From NCBI GenBank assembly GCA_000620545.1, contig JIBA01000012.1, positions 434,001-498,000 on the forward strand: a stretch of 64,000 nt of DNA, read 5' to 3'. Shown piece by piece: positions 26,279-36,859 of this stretch (its first letter is position 1; each line of letters begins with the position of its first letter). Made by a program: the position numbers and the translations under genes. Under the pieces are notes generated by a model. It did not search any database, had not been told where the DNA came from, and saw only the letters and a program-made list of their open reading frames with translations. This stretch comes from Intrasporangiaceae bacterium URHB0013. Its GTDB lineage: Bacteria; Actinomycetota; Actinomycetes; Actinomycetales; Dermatophilaceae.

Positions 26279-27169
26279 GTGCCTGTGAACCCCCGTTCGC
26301 TCCAGAGCGATCCCGAACCCGCCGCCGAGCCCGCCGGGCGCGCCGAACGTGCCGCCGAACCCGCCGAACCCGCCGAGCCCGTCGCCGAGCAGCTGCTGCG
26401 GGTGTTCCACGACCAGACGCGCGCGCCCGTCCCGCTGGGCACGGCGGAGCGGCCCCTGGAGCTGGACGGCCCCGTGCGCAAGCACTACGACCTCGACCCG
26501 GCCGGCCACTTCGCGATGGTCGAGAGCCCCGACGGTCTCGGTGACGACCCCGACGGACTCGTCGCGCGGGTGCGCGACTTCTTCGCCGAGCGCGGCCAGC
26601 GCGTCGAGTGGAAGACGTACGACTACGACGAGCCGCGCGACCTCGGCGAGCGCCTGGAGGCGGCCGGCTTCGTCCGCGAGGACGACGAGGCCCTCATCCT
26701 CGGCGAGGCCGCCCCGCTGGCCGCGCAGGACCTGGCCCTCCCCGACGGTGTCGTCGTCCGGGCGGCGGACTCCTTCGAGGACTTCGTGCGGATGCGCACC
26801 ATGTCCGAGACCGTCTGGGGCGGGGACCAGGCCTGGGTCACGGAGTCGCTCCATCCCGAGTGGGTGGCCCGGCCCGACTCGATGGACGTCGTCGTCGTGG
26901 AGGAGTCCCGTGAGGGACCCGTGCTCTGCGCGGCGCGGGGCGAGTACGACACGAGTAGCTTCACCGGCCTGTGGGGCGGGTCGACCCTCTCGTCGTGGCG
27001 CGGCCGCGGCCTCTACCGCGCCACCCTGCTCCACCGCGCTCGGCTGGGTCTCGACCGGGGCAAGGAGTACGTCCGCGTCGATGCGTCCCCCGACTCCGAG
27101 CCGATCCTGCGCCGCCTCGGCCTGCACCGCGTGGCGACGACGACGCCGTACGTCTTCGACCCCCGCTGA
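26279..27169 (+). CDS. GNAT-family N-acetyltransferase
   Basis: The product has 296 residues. The first 40 residues are a Glu/Pro/Ala repeat (EPAEPAEP). The acetyl-CoA-binding motif is SSWRGRGLYRATLLHRA near residue 240, followed by the usual C-terminal strand with ILRRLGLHRVATT. A second, degenerate GNAT-like half occupies about 50-140. The closest pattern in this window is the GNAT at 47257, which has the same tandem layout. The substrate is unknown. GTG at 26279 is preferred over GTG at 26285 because CATGCT lies six bases upstream, a leaderless spacing. Confidence 0.8.
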   Translation: MPVNPRSLQSDPEPAAEPAGRAERAAEPAEPAEPVAEQLLRVFHDQTRAPVPLGTAERPLELDGPVRKHYDLDPAGHFAMVESPDGLGDDPDGLVARVRDFFAERGQRVEWKTYDYDEPRDLGERLEAAGFVREDDEALILGEAAPLAAQDLALPDGVVVRAADSFEDFVRMRTMSETVWGGDQAWVTESLHPEWVARPDSMDVVVVEESREGPVLCAARGEYDTSSFTGLWGGSTLSSWRGRGLYRATLLHRARLGLDRGKEYVRVDASPDSEPILRRLGLHRVATTTPYVFDPR

Positions 27170-27272
27170 GCGGGCGCTCACCGGTGGGTGGGCACCCGTG
27201 GGCCCGTGACGGCATACGTGGCAGGATTCGCGGCGGATCGGAAACCCGCTCACCAGAACAGCAGGAGTAGCA

Positions 27273-28301
27273 ATGCCCATCGCCACCCCCGAGGTGTATG
27301 CCGACATGCTCGACCGCGCGAAGGCCGGCTCCTTCGCGTACCCCGCCATCAACGTCTCGAGCTCGCAGACGCTGAACGCCGCGCTCAAGGGCTTCGCCGA
27401 CGCGGGCTCCGACGGCATCATCCAGGTCTCGACGGGCGGCGCCGACTACCTCTCCGGCCCGAGCATCAAGAACATGGTGAGCGGCTCGCTGGCCTTCGCT
27501 GCGTACGCCCACGAGGTGGCCAAGAACTACCCCGTCCACATCGCCCTGCACACCGACCACTGTCCGAAGGACAAGCTCGACGGCTTCGTGCGCCCGCTCC
27601 TCGCGGCGAGCACCGAGCGCGTCCAGGCCGGTGGCACGCCGTGGTTCCAGTCGCACATGTGGGACGGCTCGGCGGTGCCGCTCGACGAGAACCTGTCGAT
27701 CGCGCAGGAGCTGCTCGCCCTGGCCAAGGCCGCGAACGTCATCCTCGAGATCGAGGTCGGCGTCGTGGGTGGCGAGGAGGACGGCGTCGAGGGTGCCATC
27801 GACGACAAGCTCTACTCGACCCCCGACGACGCCATCGCGACGGTCAAGGCGCTCGGCTCCGGTGAGAACGGCCGCTACCTGACGGCCCTCACCTTCGGCA
27901 ACGTCCACGGGGTCTACAAGCCCGGCAACGTGAAGCTGCGCCCCGAGATCCTGCTGCAGGCCCAGCAGGCGGCCGCCAAGGAGCTCGGCCTGTCCGACGA
28001 GGCACGCCCGTTCGACCTCGTCTTCCACGGCGGCTCCGGCTCGCTGCCGGAGGAGATCGCGGCCGCCGTGGACCACGGCGTCATCAAGATGAACGTCGAC
28101 ACCGACACGCAGTACGCCTTCACCCGCAGGATCGCCGACTGGATGATCTCGGGCTACGCCGGTGTGCTCAAGGTCGACGGCGAGGTCGGCAACAAGAAGC
28201 AGTACGACCCGCGCGCCTGGGGCAAGGCGGCCGAGGAGGCCATGGCGGTGCGCGTCGTCGAGGCCTGCACCGCGCTGCGCTCGGCGGGGACGCACCAGTG
28301 A
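27273..28301 (+). CDS. fbaA: Class II fructose-bisphosphate aldolase
   Basis: The product has 342 residues and cleaves fructose 1,6-bisphosphate in glycolysis with a zinc ion. The pattern is standard for the long class IIA form: ALHTDHCPK (Asp and zinc-binding His), EIEVGVVGGEEDG near 170, TFGNVHGVY (His), HGGSGS near 255 (zinc His) and KMNVDTDTQYAFT near 280. AGGAG lies eight bases upstream of the ATG. It is followed at a four-base overlap by the DUF3151 gene, a conserved actinobacterial order. Confidence 0.96.
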   Translation: MPIATPEVYADMLDRAKAGSFAYPAINVSSSQTLNAALKGFADAGSDGIIQVSTGGADYLSGPSIKNMVSGSLAFAAYAHEVAKNYPVHIALHTDHCPKDKLDGFVRPLLAASTERVQAGGTPWFQSHMWDGSAVPLDENLSIAQELLALAKAANVILEIEVGVVGGEEDGVEGAIDDKLYSTPDDAIATVKALGSGENGRYLTALTFGNVHGVYKPGNVKLRPEILLQAQQAAAKELGLSDEARPFDLVFHGGSGSLPEEIAAAVDHGVIKMNVDTDTQYAFTRRIADWMISGYAGVLKVDGEVGNKKQYDPRAWGKAAEEAMAVRVVEACTALRSAGTHQ

Positions 28302-28705
28302 GCGACAACCTGCTCGGCATCCCCGAGACCCGCCTCGCCGTAGACCCGGCCGCCGAGAAGATCGACGCCGGGGTCGACCCGGTGCAGGTGGCGGCGGCCT
28401 TCCCCGCGAGCTCGCTCGCATGGGCGGTCCTCGCGGAGGATGCCCTCGCCGACGGTGACCGCGACGTCGAGGCCTACGCCTACGCCCGGACCGGCTACCA
28501 CCGGGCGCTCGACTCGCTGCGCAAGTCCGGCTGGCGCGGCCAGGGCCCGGTGCCGTGGTCGCACGAGCCCAACCGCGGCTTCCTGCGTGCCCTCGCCGCG
28601 CTCGCCCGGGCGGCGCGGGCGATCGGCGAGAGCGACGAGGAGGCGCGCTGCACGCAGTTCCTGCGCGACAGCTCGGCCGAGGCGGCGCGCGAGCTCGGCC
28701 TCTGA
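28298..28705 (+). CDS. DUF3151 domain protein
   Basis: The product has 135 residues and matches DUF3151 end to end, including ASSLAWAVLAEDAL near 37, YAYARTGYHRALDSLR near 60 and PVPWSHEPNRGFLRAL near 83. The family is confined to actinobacteria and lies near fba and purA in mycobacteria as well. Its function is not known. The helical repeats suggest a small TPR-like scaffold (inference). GTG overlaps the aldolase stop (GTGA). Confidence 0.9.
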   Translation: MSDNLLGIPETRLAVDPAAEKIDAGVDPVQVAAAFPASSLAWAVLAEDALADGDRDVEAYAYARTGYHRALDSLRKSGWRGQGPVPWSHEPNRGFLRALAALARAARAIGESDEEARCTQFLRDSSAEAARELGL

Positions 28706-28721
28706 GGCCCTGCCTCGCCTC

Positions 28722-29525
28722 ATGACGCTCTTCTGCTCCGACGTCGACGGCACGCTGCTCGACCACCGACGCACGCTGTCCTCCCGCACCGTCGCCGCCA
28801 TCCGGGCGGTGCGGGAGGCCGGCCACGCGTTCGTGCTCTGCTCGTCGCGGATGCCGGCGTCCCTGGAGGGCCTCGAGCGCCTGTGTGGTGTCGAGCCGAC
28901 CCCGCTCATCGCCTACAACGGCGGCCTCGTGCTGCGCGCCGACCGCTCTGTCGTGACCGACGTGTCGATCGCGCCCGACGACGCGCGAGCCGTCTACGAC
29001 GAGTCCGTCGGCCTCCACCTCCACGCGAGCTTCTTCGTCGGTGACGACTGGTACGCGTGGGGTCCGGACGAGTGGACCGAGCGCGAGGCGACCATCACCG
29101 CCGTCGACCCCCGGCCCGAGTCGGCGCACGACTACGTGTCGGGTGGGGGTGTGGACAGGCAGCCGCCGCACAAGGTCATGGCCATGGGCGACCCGGCGTC
29201 GGTCGCCACCCTCGAGGCGGCGCTCGAGGGGCGGCCGGGCCTCGTGGCCTACCGGTCCAAGGCCACCTACCTCGAGATCGCCAGCGCCGGCTGCTCCAAG
29301 GGCGAGGGGCTGCGCGCGCTCGCGGGTGAGCTCGGCGTCGACGTGGCCGACACGGTCTTCTTCGGCGACAACCACAACGACGTGTCCGCCTTCGCCGTCG
29401 CGGGCACGGCCGTCGCGGTCGCCAACGCCGTCGACCCCGCCCTCGAGGCAGCCTCGGTCGTCACCGGCCACCACCGCGAGGACGGCGTGGCCGCGTACCT
29501 CGAGGAGTGGCTGGCGCGCCACTGA
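28722..29525 (+). CDS. Cof-type HAD-IIB hydrolase
   Basis: The product has 267 residues. Motif I CSDVDGTLLDH (residues 5-15), motif II LCSSRMP near 39, a Cof-type C2 cap in the middle, motif III Lys in SKGEGLRAL near 193 and motif IV FFGDNHNDVSAFAVAG near 210. These enzymes dephosphorylate sugar phosphates or flavin/pyridoxal phosphates. The substrate is undefined. It follows DUF3151 by 16 bases and probably belongs to the fba unit. Confidence 0.9.
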   Translation: MTLFCSDVDGTLLDHRRTLSSRTVAAIRAVREAGHAFVLCSSRMPASLEGLERLCGVEPTPLIAYNGGLVLRADRSVVTDVSIAPDDARAVYDESVGLHLHASFFVGDDWYAWGPDEWTEREATITAVDPRPESAHDYVSGGGVDRQPPHKVMAMGDPASVATLEAALEGRPGLVAYRSKATYLEIASAGCSKGEGLRALAGELGVDVADTVFFGDNHNDVSAFAVAGTAVAVANAVDPALEAASVVTGHHREDGVAAYLEEWLARH

Positions 29526-29692
29526 GCGGACCGCCATCCGGCGCCGGCGGTGATCTGTGCTGAGGGCCGAGGTTCGGGTTCGGTCCGGCGACCTGTCGGG
29601 GGACCGAGCCCAGACCGCCCGACCGAGGCGTTGTCCCCACCCCGCGCCGGCCGGCCCCCACCGTCCACACACGCTCGGGAACGGCTGGCGCC

Positions 29693-29710
29693 TCACCTCC
29701 TCCGAGGTGA
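29693..29710 (+). promoter_or_regulatory. Hairpin covering the ribosome-binding site of the AbiEi-like gene
   Basis: TCACCTC, four bases, GAGGTGA forms a perfect 7-bp stem ending ten bases before the ATG at 29721. The right arm is the best Shine-Dalgarno candidate of the gene, so the fold would hide it. Confidence 0.5.
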
Positions 29711-29720
29711 CGGTCGGTCC

Positions 29721-30670
29721 ATGCAGCTGTCCCTCATCGCCCACGACGACGTCTTCCCCCTCGCTCGGGCCCTCGCCGTCGGCATCGACCGACCCGAGCT
29801 GCGGCGGCTCACCAGGCAGGGCCGGGTGCACCGACTGCACCACGGGTGGTTCTCCACCCGGGAGCCGGCCGACGACGAGGACCGGCACCGACTGAGGCTC
29901 GCCGCCCTGCTCCAGCAGTACGCCTCCCGCGCCGTGGCCAGCGACGCCTCGGCACTGCTCTTGCTCGGGTTGCCGACCTACGAGCCGGACTGGGCGGTCG
30001 CGCACCTCATGCGAACCGGCCCGACCGGCGCGAAGCGCACCAAGGCGCATCGCAAGCCCGACCTCGTGGTCCGCCCCTGCCTCGACGACGAGCACGCGGC
30101 CCGCCTGCCGGCGACCGAGCGGGCGGTGCATCCCGCCGTGGCCATCGCGCTGGCGGGCCTCACCGACCCGTGCGCGTTCCTGGTTCCGGCCGACGCCGCC
30201 CTCCGCGAGCGCCGCGTCACGGTGGACGAGCTCCGGCTCGCCGCCGAGGTGATCGGTCGGCGTCCCGGCATCGAGCGCGTCAGGGCCGCGGTGCAACGGT
30301 GCGACGCGCGCCACGAGTCACCGGGCGAGACGGTCGCCGCCTCGGTGCTGCACCGCCTCGGCTTCCGGACGGTCCCGCAGTTCGTCGTCCCGGGCACCGA
30401 GCCGTTCACCCCAGGCGGCCGGGGCTACCGTGCCGATGCCGGAATCGTCGGCACGAAGGTGCTCGTGGAGTTCGACGGGCGGTCCAAGTACGCATCACCC
30501 CAGGACCTGTGGGAGGAAAGCGTCGCGAGGACCGGATCCGCTCTCTCGGATGGGAGGTGGTCCGGCTCACGTGGGCCGACCTGCAGCACCCCGAGCGAGT
30601 CCGAGCGCTGGTGGAGGCGGCCCTGCGTCGCGCTGCGGCGGCCCGCCCCGCTGGAGGGGTCCGTGGGTGA
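29721..30670 (+). pseudogene. AbiEi-like/DUF559 nuclease-fold protein, frameshifted
   Basis: The first 265 codons encode an AbiEi-type HTH (about 1-50: DRPELRRLTRQGRVHRLHHG), a helical middle, and a DUF559/VSR-like PD-(D/E)XK core with YRADAGIVGTKVLVEFDG near 240. At about 30515-30520 (LWEE/KRREDR junction, DNA GGAGGAAAGCG) the reading frame leaves the family pattern; the -1 frame continues it as RIRSLGWEVVRLTWADL and ends at 30670. One missing base, as in GAGGAGAAG becoming GAGGAAAG, explains this. It could be a true mutation, a sequencing error or, less likely, programmed frameshifting. If unbroken it would be about 316 residues. A second member lies at 53519-54586. Confidence 0.75.
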
Positions 30671-30834
30671 GTCGGCGATGCGTCTCCGAGCCCGCGACCA
30701 GCGTTGGTTCCGACGACATGTCGCCGGACCGAAGCCGGGTCGACCGATCCTGCACAGATCCCGCGGCAGGAGCGGCGTGGCCTGACACGAGCCGGCGTGA
30801 CCGGAGGGCGTCGGGGACACCGCCCGGCAACCGA

Positions 30835-32187
<1,353 letters not shown>

Positions 32188-32253
32188 CGCACCGCACCGT
32201 CACGCCGTCACGCAGCGCACGGCATACGAAAGCCTTTGGAACCGAGGGAAACC

Positions 32254-34048
32254 CATGACTGAAGTCGTCACCCCGCTCGACTGGGTCACGCGTCTGGCCG
32301 ACGACGTGATCGCGGAGGCGCAGGAGCGCAACCCCGGTGAGACGATCATTTGCGCGTCCGGGATCAGCCCGTCCGGCCCGATCCACCTGGGTAACTTCCG
32401 CGAGCTGATCACGCCGCACCTCGTCGCGGACGAGATCAGGCGGCGTGGCATCGACTGCGAGCACATCCTCAGCTGGGACGACTTCGACCGCTTCCGGCGC
32501 GTCCCGAAGAACCTTGCTGGAGTGGACGACTCGTGGGAGCAGTACATCGGTATGCCGCTGACCTCCGTGCCGCCGCCGGCAGGCTCGCCGCACGCGAGCT
32601 GGGCCGACCACTTCAAGGCACCGCTCCTCGAGGCGATGGCGGCCACCGGCATCGAGGTGCGCCAGATCAGCCAGACCGAGCAGTACCGCGCCGGTGTCTA
32701 TCGCGAGCAGGTGCTCCTGGCCATGCGCGAGCGTTTCGCCATCGACAAGGTGCTCGACCAGTACCGCACGCTCGAGGCGGTCGAGGCTGCACGGCAGAAG
32801 TCGACCGGCAAGGGCAAGGGCGGCCAGCAGCGGGGCGGCGGCAGCCCCGCCAAGCTCACCGAGGAGCAGGCCGCGGCGGCCACCGAGGCCGAGCGCGGCT
32901 CGGGCGCCGCGTCCGAGGACGACGGCAGCGAGGGCAAGGCCGGCTACTACCCCTACAAGCCGTTCTGCAGCGTGTGCGGCACCGACTTCACGACCGTCAC
33001 GGCCTACGACGACGACAGCCACGAGCTGACCTATGACTGCACCAGGTGCGGCCACGCCGAGACCGTCGACCTCGACACCTTCACCAACGGCAAGCTCGTG
33101 TGGAAGGTCGACTGGCCGATGCGCTGGGGGCACGAGCACGTCGTGTTCGAGCCGTCGGGCGTCGACCACCAGAGCCCCGGCAGCAGCTTCGTCGTCGGCA
33201 AGGACCTCGCGCCGATCTTCGGCTGGGAGCGCCCGGTCGGCCCGATGTACGCCTTCGTCGGCATCGCCGGCATGGCCAAGATGAGCTCGAGCAAGGGCGG
33301 CGTGCCGATCCCGACCGACGCGCTCGAGGTGATGGAGGCGCCGGTGCTGCGCTGGCTCTACGCCCGTCGCCGGCCCAACCAGAGTTTCGACGTCGCCTTC
33401 GGACCCGAGCTCCAGCGGCTCTACGACGAGTGGGACGCGTTGGGGCGCAAGGTGGCCGACGGATCGGCCCAGGCTGCTGACCTCGCTGCGCACCTGCGCG
33501 CCACGTCGACGGCAGCGGGGGTGCTGCCCTCCACACCCCGCCCGATGCCCTTCCGCACCATCGCCTCGGTCATCGACGTGACGCAGGGCGACGAGGAGCA
33601 GGCGGTCCGCATCCTCAGCGAGCTCGACCCCGACAACCCTGTGGCCTCGACCGAGGACCTGCGGCCCCGGCTCGACTGCGCCGAGCGCTGGATGCTCGGC
33701 TACGTGCCGGCCGAGGACCGCACCGTCGTGCGCAGCGAACCCGACGCGGAGCTGCTCGGCAGCCTCGACGGGCAGCAGCAGGAGTCACTGCGCCTGCTCG
33801 CCGAGGGGCTCGACGAGCACTGGTCGCTCGACGGCCTGACGCACCTCGTCTACGGCGTACCGAAGATCCAGCGCGGCATCGACCCCGAGGCCAAGGTCAA
33901 GGACCCGGAGCTCTCGGCCGCCCAGCGCGCCTTCTTCGTCCTCGTCTACCGGCTGCTCGTCGGGAAGGACACCGGACCGCGACTGCCCACGCTGCTCCTC
34001 GCCGTCGGCGCCGACCGCGTCCGCACCCTCGTCGGCCACGGCGCCTGA
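32254..34048 (+). CDS. lysS: Class I lysyl-tRNA synthetase
   Basis: The product has 598 residues and charges tRNA-Lys. It is the class I (archaeal-type, LysK) enzyme: HIGH appears as HLGN in PIHLGNFRE near residue 45 and KMSKS as KMSSSKG near 350. Two CxxC pairs (CSVC near 240 and CTRC near 263) form a zinc site. A low-complexity insertion rich in Gly/Lys/Glu spans about 190-228. Class I LysRS is uncommon in bacteria, though it is known in spirochaetes, some alphaproteobacteria and some actinobacteria. Whether a class II copy exists elsewhere cannot be seen here. The ATG at 32254 lies 66 bases after purA. Confidence 0.94.
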
Positions 34049-34092
34049 GCCGTCGCACGGGCAGTCACCCGGGGAGCCGGTCGGGCATGGAG

Positions 34093-34236
34093 CGGGCGAG
34101 GGGCGAGATGCAGGGGGGTTGCATCTCGTCCCTCGCCCGGTGCGTCGTCCACATGGGGGGCGGGACTTCGCCGAACGCCAAGGGTCTCGGGGGGAGGAGA
34201 CGGCGGGGAGGGTAGGTTCGCGCTCCTTGGCGTTGA
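34093..34236 (-). ncRNA. 6C-type small RNA, 3' hairpin doubling as terminator
   Basis: On the minus strand two hairpins each carry a loop with exactly six C. The first is GTCTC-CTCCCCCC-GAGAC (34201 to 34184), inside a larger stem AACGCCAAGG/CCTTGGCGTT (34234-34225 with 34183-34174). The second is a 20-bp stem with one wobble, closed by ACCCCCC (34140 to 34093). Two C6-loop hairpins define the 6C RNA class of actinobacteria. The long second stem also sits 45 bases after lysS and would terminate it on the plus strand. Exact 5' end and promoter are not resolved; the surrounding 34237-34482 holds an A/T-richer stretch at about 34270-34310 but no gene. Confidence 0.68.
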
Positions 34237-34482
34237 AGCAATCATCCCCCCGCGTGGGGGCCGCGTCGACGGTTCGTGGAATCCTTGAACAAGTCTTTAC
34301 CTAAACGAAAAGGGCCCAGACCGACCATCCTGCGTCCGCGTCAACCCGGGTGACGACATTGCGTCGCCACCGCTCGGGCAAACGGCGAAGTCTGCTCCCA
34401 TCGGCCTCGAAATCAGGACGACCGAACCACAACAAATCGCCCCGACCCCCGGGGGAGTGGTTACCGGTCGGCGCCGGGCAGA

Positions 34483-36801
34483 TCAGGACAGGACGGTCAT
34501 CCGGTGCGCCGCGCGAGTCAGGGCGACGTAGAGGACCCGGACGCCGCCAGGCGACTCTCGCGTGATCTCCTCGGGATCGACGACGACGGTCGCGTCGTAC
34601 TCGAGGCCCTTGGTCGACATCGGGTCGATGACCTGCACGCGTCCGTCACCGAGCGTCTCGACCGTCGCGAGGCGTGCGGCGTGCGCCGCAGGGGTGATGA
34701 CGGCGATCGCTCCCTCGACCTGCCCCAGCAGCGACTCGACGGCGGCACGGACCGAGGCGAGCGGATCGGGACCCAGGAGTCCCTGGACGGGGTCGATCCC
34801 CGTCTCGCGCACGGCCTGGGGGATGTCCGCGTCGGGCACCTCACGGCGGATGACCTCCGCCGCGTGGTCGAAGATCTCGCGCGCGTTGCGGTAGTTGGTG
34901 TCCATGTGGAACCGCTGGCGCGCCTGGGACCCGAAGGCCTCCTCGCGCGCGGCAGCCGCCTCGCTCGCGTCGGGCCACGAAGCCTGGGCGGCGTCCCCGA
35001 CCACGGTCCACGAGGCATACCGGCCCCGGCGGCCGATCATCCGCCACTGCATGGGGGAGAGGTCCTGCGCCTCGTCGACGAGGACGTGGGCGTACTCGTC
35101 GGGCTTGCCGATGCGGCCGGACAGGAGCTTGTCGCGCGGGTCCGTGACCACGAGTGGCGCGCCGGTGTCGCGGGCAGCGCTGACGACCGGCTGCACCTCG
35201 GTCACGCCATACTGGCTGAGGTCGTCGAGCTCCTCGATCTCGTAGAAGCCGCGCTCCTCCTTGGGGGCCTCCTGGACGGGGCCGACGCGGGCCGCGACGT
35301 CGTCGATGAGCGCGACGTCGGCCACCGACCACGTGCCGGTCTCGAGGGCGAGACGGAAGGAGGCGGCCAGCGGCTCGATCTCGTCGTCGCGCAGGGTGCC
35401 CCTGGCGTGGCGCCGCACGAGCTCAGGGTCGCCGAGCCAGAGCAGCACCTCGCGGGGGTCGACCTGCGGCCACCAGGCTTGCATGAACGACTCGACGTCG
35501 AGGTGGTCCTCCCACTTGTCGAGGAACTCCTCCTTGGCCTCGCGCTCGCCGGTGATGCCGAGGGAGGCCCAGGCGGCCTCCCCGAGGGCGTCCTGGGCGG
35601 CCGCCGTGCCCGTGTTGCGCTGGTGCTGGCGCAGCACCTGGGCGCGGACCCGGTCGAGCACACGCGTCTCGAGCCGGACCGGGCGGCCGGCCACCATGGC
35701 GCGGAACTCGGTCGGGGTCCCGGGGACGCGGCCGCGGGCGGCGGCGCCGAGCAGGGTGCGGATGCGGGTCGAGCCCTTGGTGCGCGCGACCGACGGGGAG
35801 TCGAAGCGTTCGGTGTGCACGACGTCGAGGACGTCACCGAGGGCGCGGAGGATGACGCTCTCCTCTCCCAGCGAGGGGAGCACGCGCTCGATGTAGGCCG
35901 TGTAGGCCCCCGACGGGCCGACGACGAGGATGCCGCCGGACTCGAAGCGGCGCCGGTCGGAATAGAGCAGGTAGGCCGCACGGTGCAGTGCGACGACGGT
36001 CTTGCCGGTCCCCGGGCCGCCCGTGATCTCGGTGACGCCGCGGGCGCTGGCCCGGATCGCCTCGTCCTGGTGGGCCTGGATCGTGGCGACGATGTCGCGC
36101 ATGCGCTCGCCGCGGCTGCGGGTCAGGGCCGCCATGAGCGCGCCGTCACCGACGACGACGAGGTCGTCGGGTGCCTCGGGCACCATGAGGTCGTCCTCGA
36201 TGCCGATGACGACGGTGCCGCGACTACGCAGGACGCGCCGGCGCAGGACGCCCATCGGCTGCGTCGGCGTCGCGCGGTAGAACGCGGAGGCCGCGGGCGC
36301 GCGCCAGTCGATGACGAGCGGCTCGTAGTCGTCGTCGCGCACACCGAGGCGTCCGATGTAGCGGATCTCGCGGTCGCCGCCGGAGCTGCCGTCGGACGGG
36401 CGGTGGCCGGTGCCGTTGCCGTCGGCCGCCCCGGCGCGGAGCATCGCGTGGTCGACGTCGAGGCGCCCGAAGACGAGCCCCTCGTACTGCGTGTCGAGAG
36501 CGGTGCGCCGCTTGGCCGCATGGAACATCAGGGCGTCCCGCTCGAAGAGGGCGGCGCCCTCGGCGTCACCGACCTCGACCTGGCGCCCGAAGTGGCTGCG
36601 GGCGAGACCCTCGGCCTGGACGCTGTCGGCGCGCACGCCGGCCTTCTCCAGCTCCTCGTGGACCCGGTCGACGTGGGCCTGCTCGACGGCGATCTCGCGG
36701 GCGAGCTCGTCGGGGATGCTCTTGGTCGACACCGATGAGGGGCCCCGTGATCCGGGCGCGCTGGTCCGCTGGGACGATGCGTTCGAAGTGCTCACTGACA
36801 T
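34483..36801 (-). CDS. HelD/HelR-like ATPase, RNA polymerase recycling factor
   Basis: The product has 772 residues. It is a UvrD-like SF1 ATPase without full helicase architecture: an N-terminal charged helical arm (about 30-110), Walker A GGPGTGKT near 262, Walker B HVLVDEAQDLS near 555, and a C-terminal GLEYD and YVALTRA motif VI. The N-terminal arm and SEQ layout match HelD, which pries RNA polymerase off DNA; actinobacterial HelR members also protect against rifamycins. No rifamycin-associated element was seen upstream. The ATG at 36801 was used; other Met further in are possible. It is divergent from a GNAT gene. Confidence 0.9.
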   Translation of the reverse strand: MSVSTSNASSQRTSAPGSRGPSSVSTKSIPDELAREIAVEQAHVDRVHEELEKAGVRADSVQAEGLARSHFGRQVEVGDAEGAALFERDALMFHAAKRRTALDTQYEGLVFGRLDVDHAMLRAGAADGNGTGHRPSDGSSGGDREIRYIGRLGVRDDDYEPLVIDWRAPAASAFYRATPTQPMGVLRRRVLRSRGTVVIGIEDDLMVPEAPDDLVVVGDGALMAALTRSRGERMRDIVATIQAHQDEAIRASARGVTEITGGPGTGKTVVALHRAAYLLYSDRRRFESGGILVVGPSGAYTAYIERVLPSLGEESVILRALGDVLDVVHTERFDSPSVARTKGSTRIRTLLGAAARGRVPGTPTEFRAMVAGRPVRLETRVLDRVRAQVLRQHQRNTGTAAAQDALGEAAWASLGITGEREAKEEFLDKWEDHLDVESFMQAWWPQVDPREVLLWLGDPELVRRHARGTLRDDEIEPLAASFRLALETGTWSVADVALIDDVAARVGPVQEAPKEERGFYEIEELDDLSQYGVTEVQPVVSAARDTGAPLVVTDPRDKLLSGRIGKPDEYAHVLVDEAQDLSPMQWRMIGRRGRYASWTVVGDAAQASWPDASEAAAAREEAFGSQARQRFHMDTNYRNAREIFDHAAEVIRREVPDADIPQAVRETGIDPVQGLLGPDPLASVRAAVESLLGQVEGAIAVITPAAHAARLATVETLGDGRVQVIDPMSTKGLEYDATVVVDPEEITRESPGGVRVLYVALTRAAHRMTVLS

Positions 36802-36859
36802 CCAAGGATTCTGAGGGACGCCTCGGCGGCGCGGGAACCATCAAGTCTACTGTCAGTCC

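Noticed and set aside
36802-36859. A rifamycin-associated element upstream of the HelD-like gene.
   Set aside because: No inverted repeat of the expected type is visible in the divergent gap.
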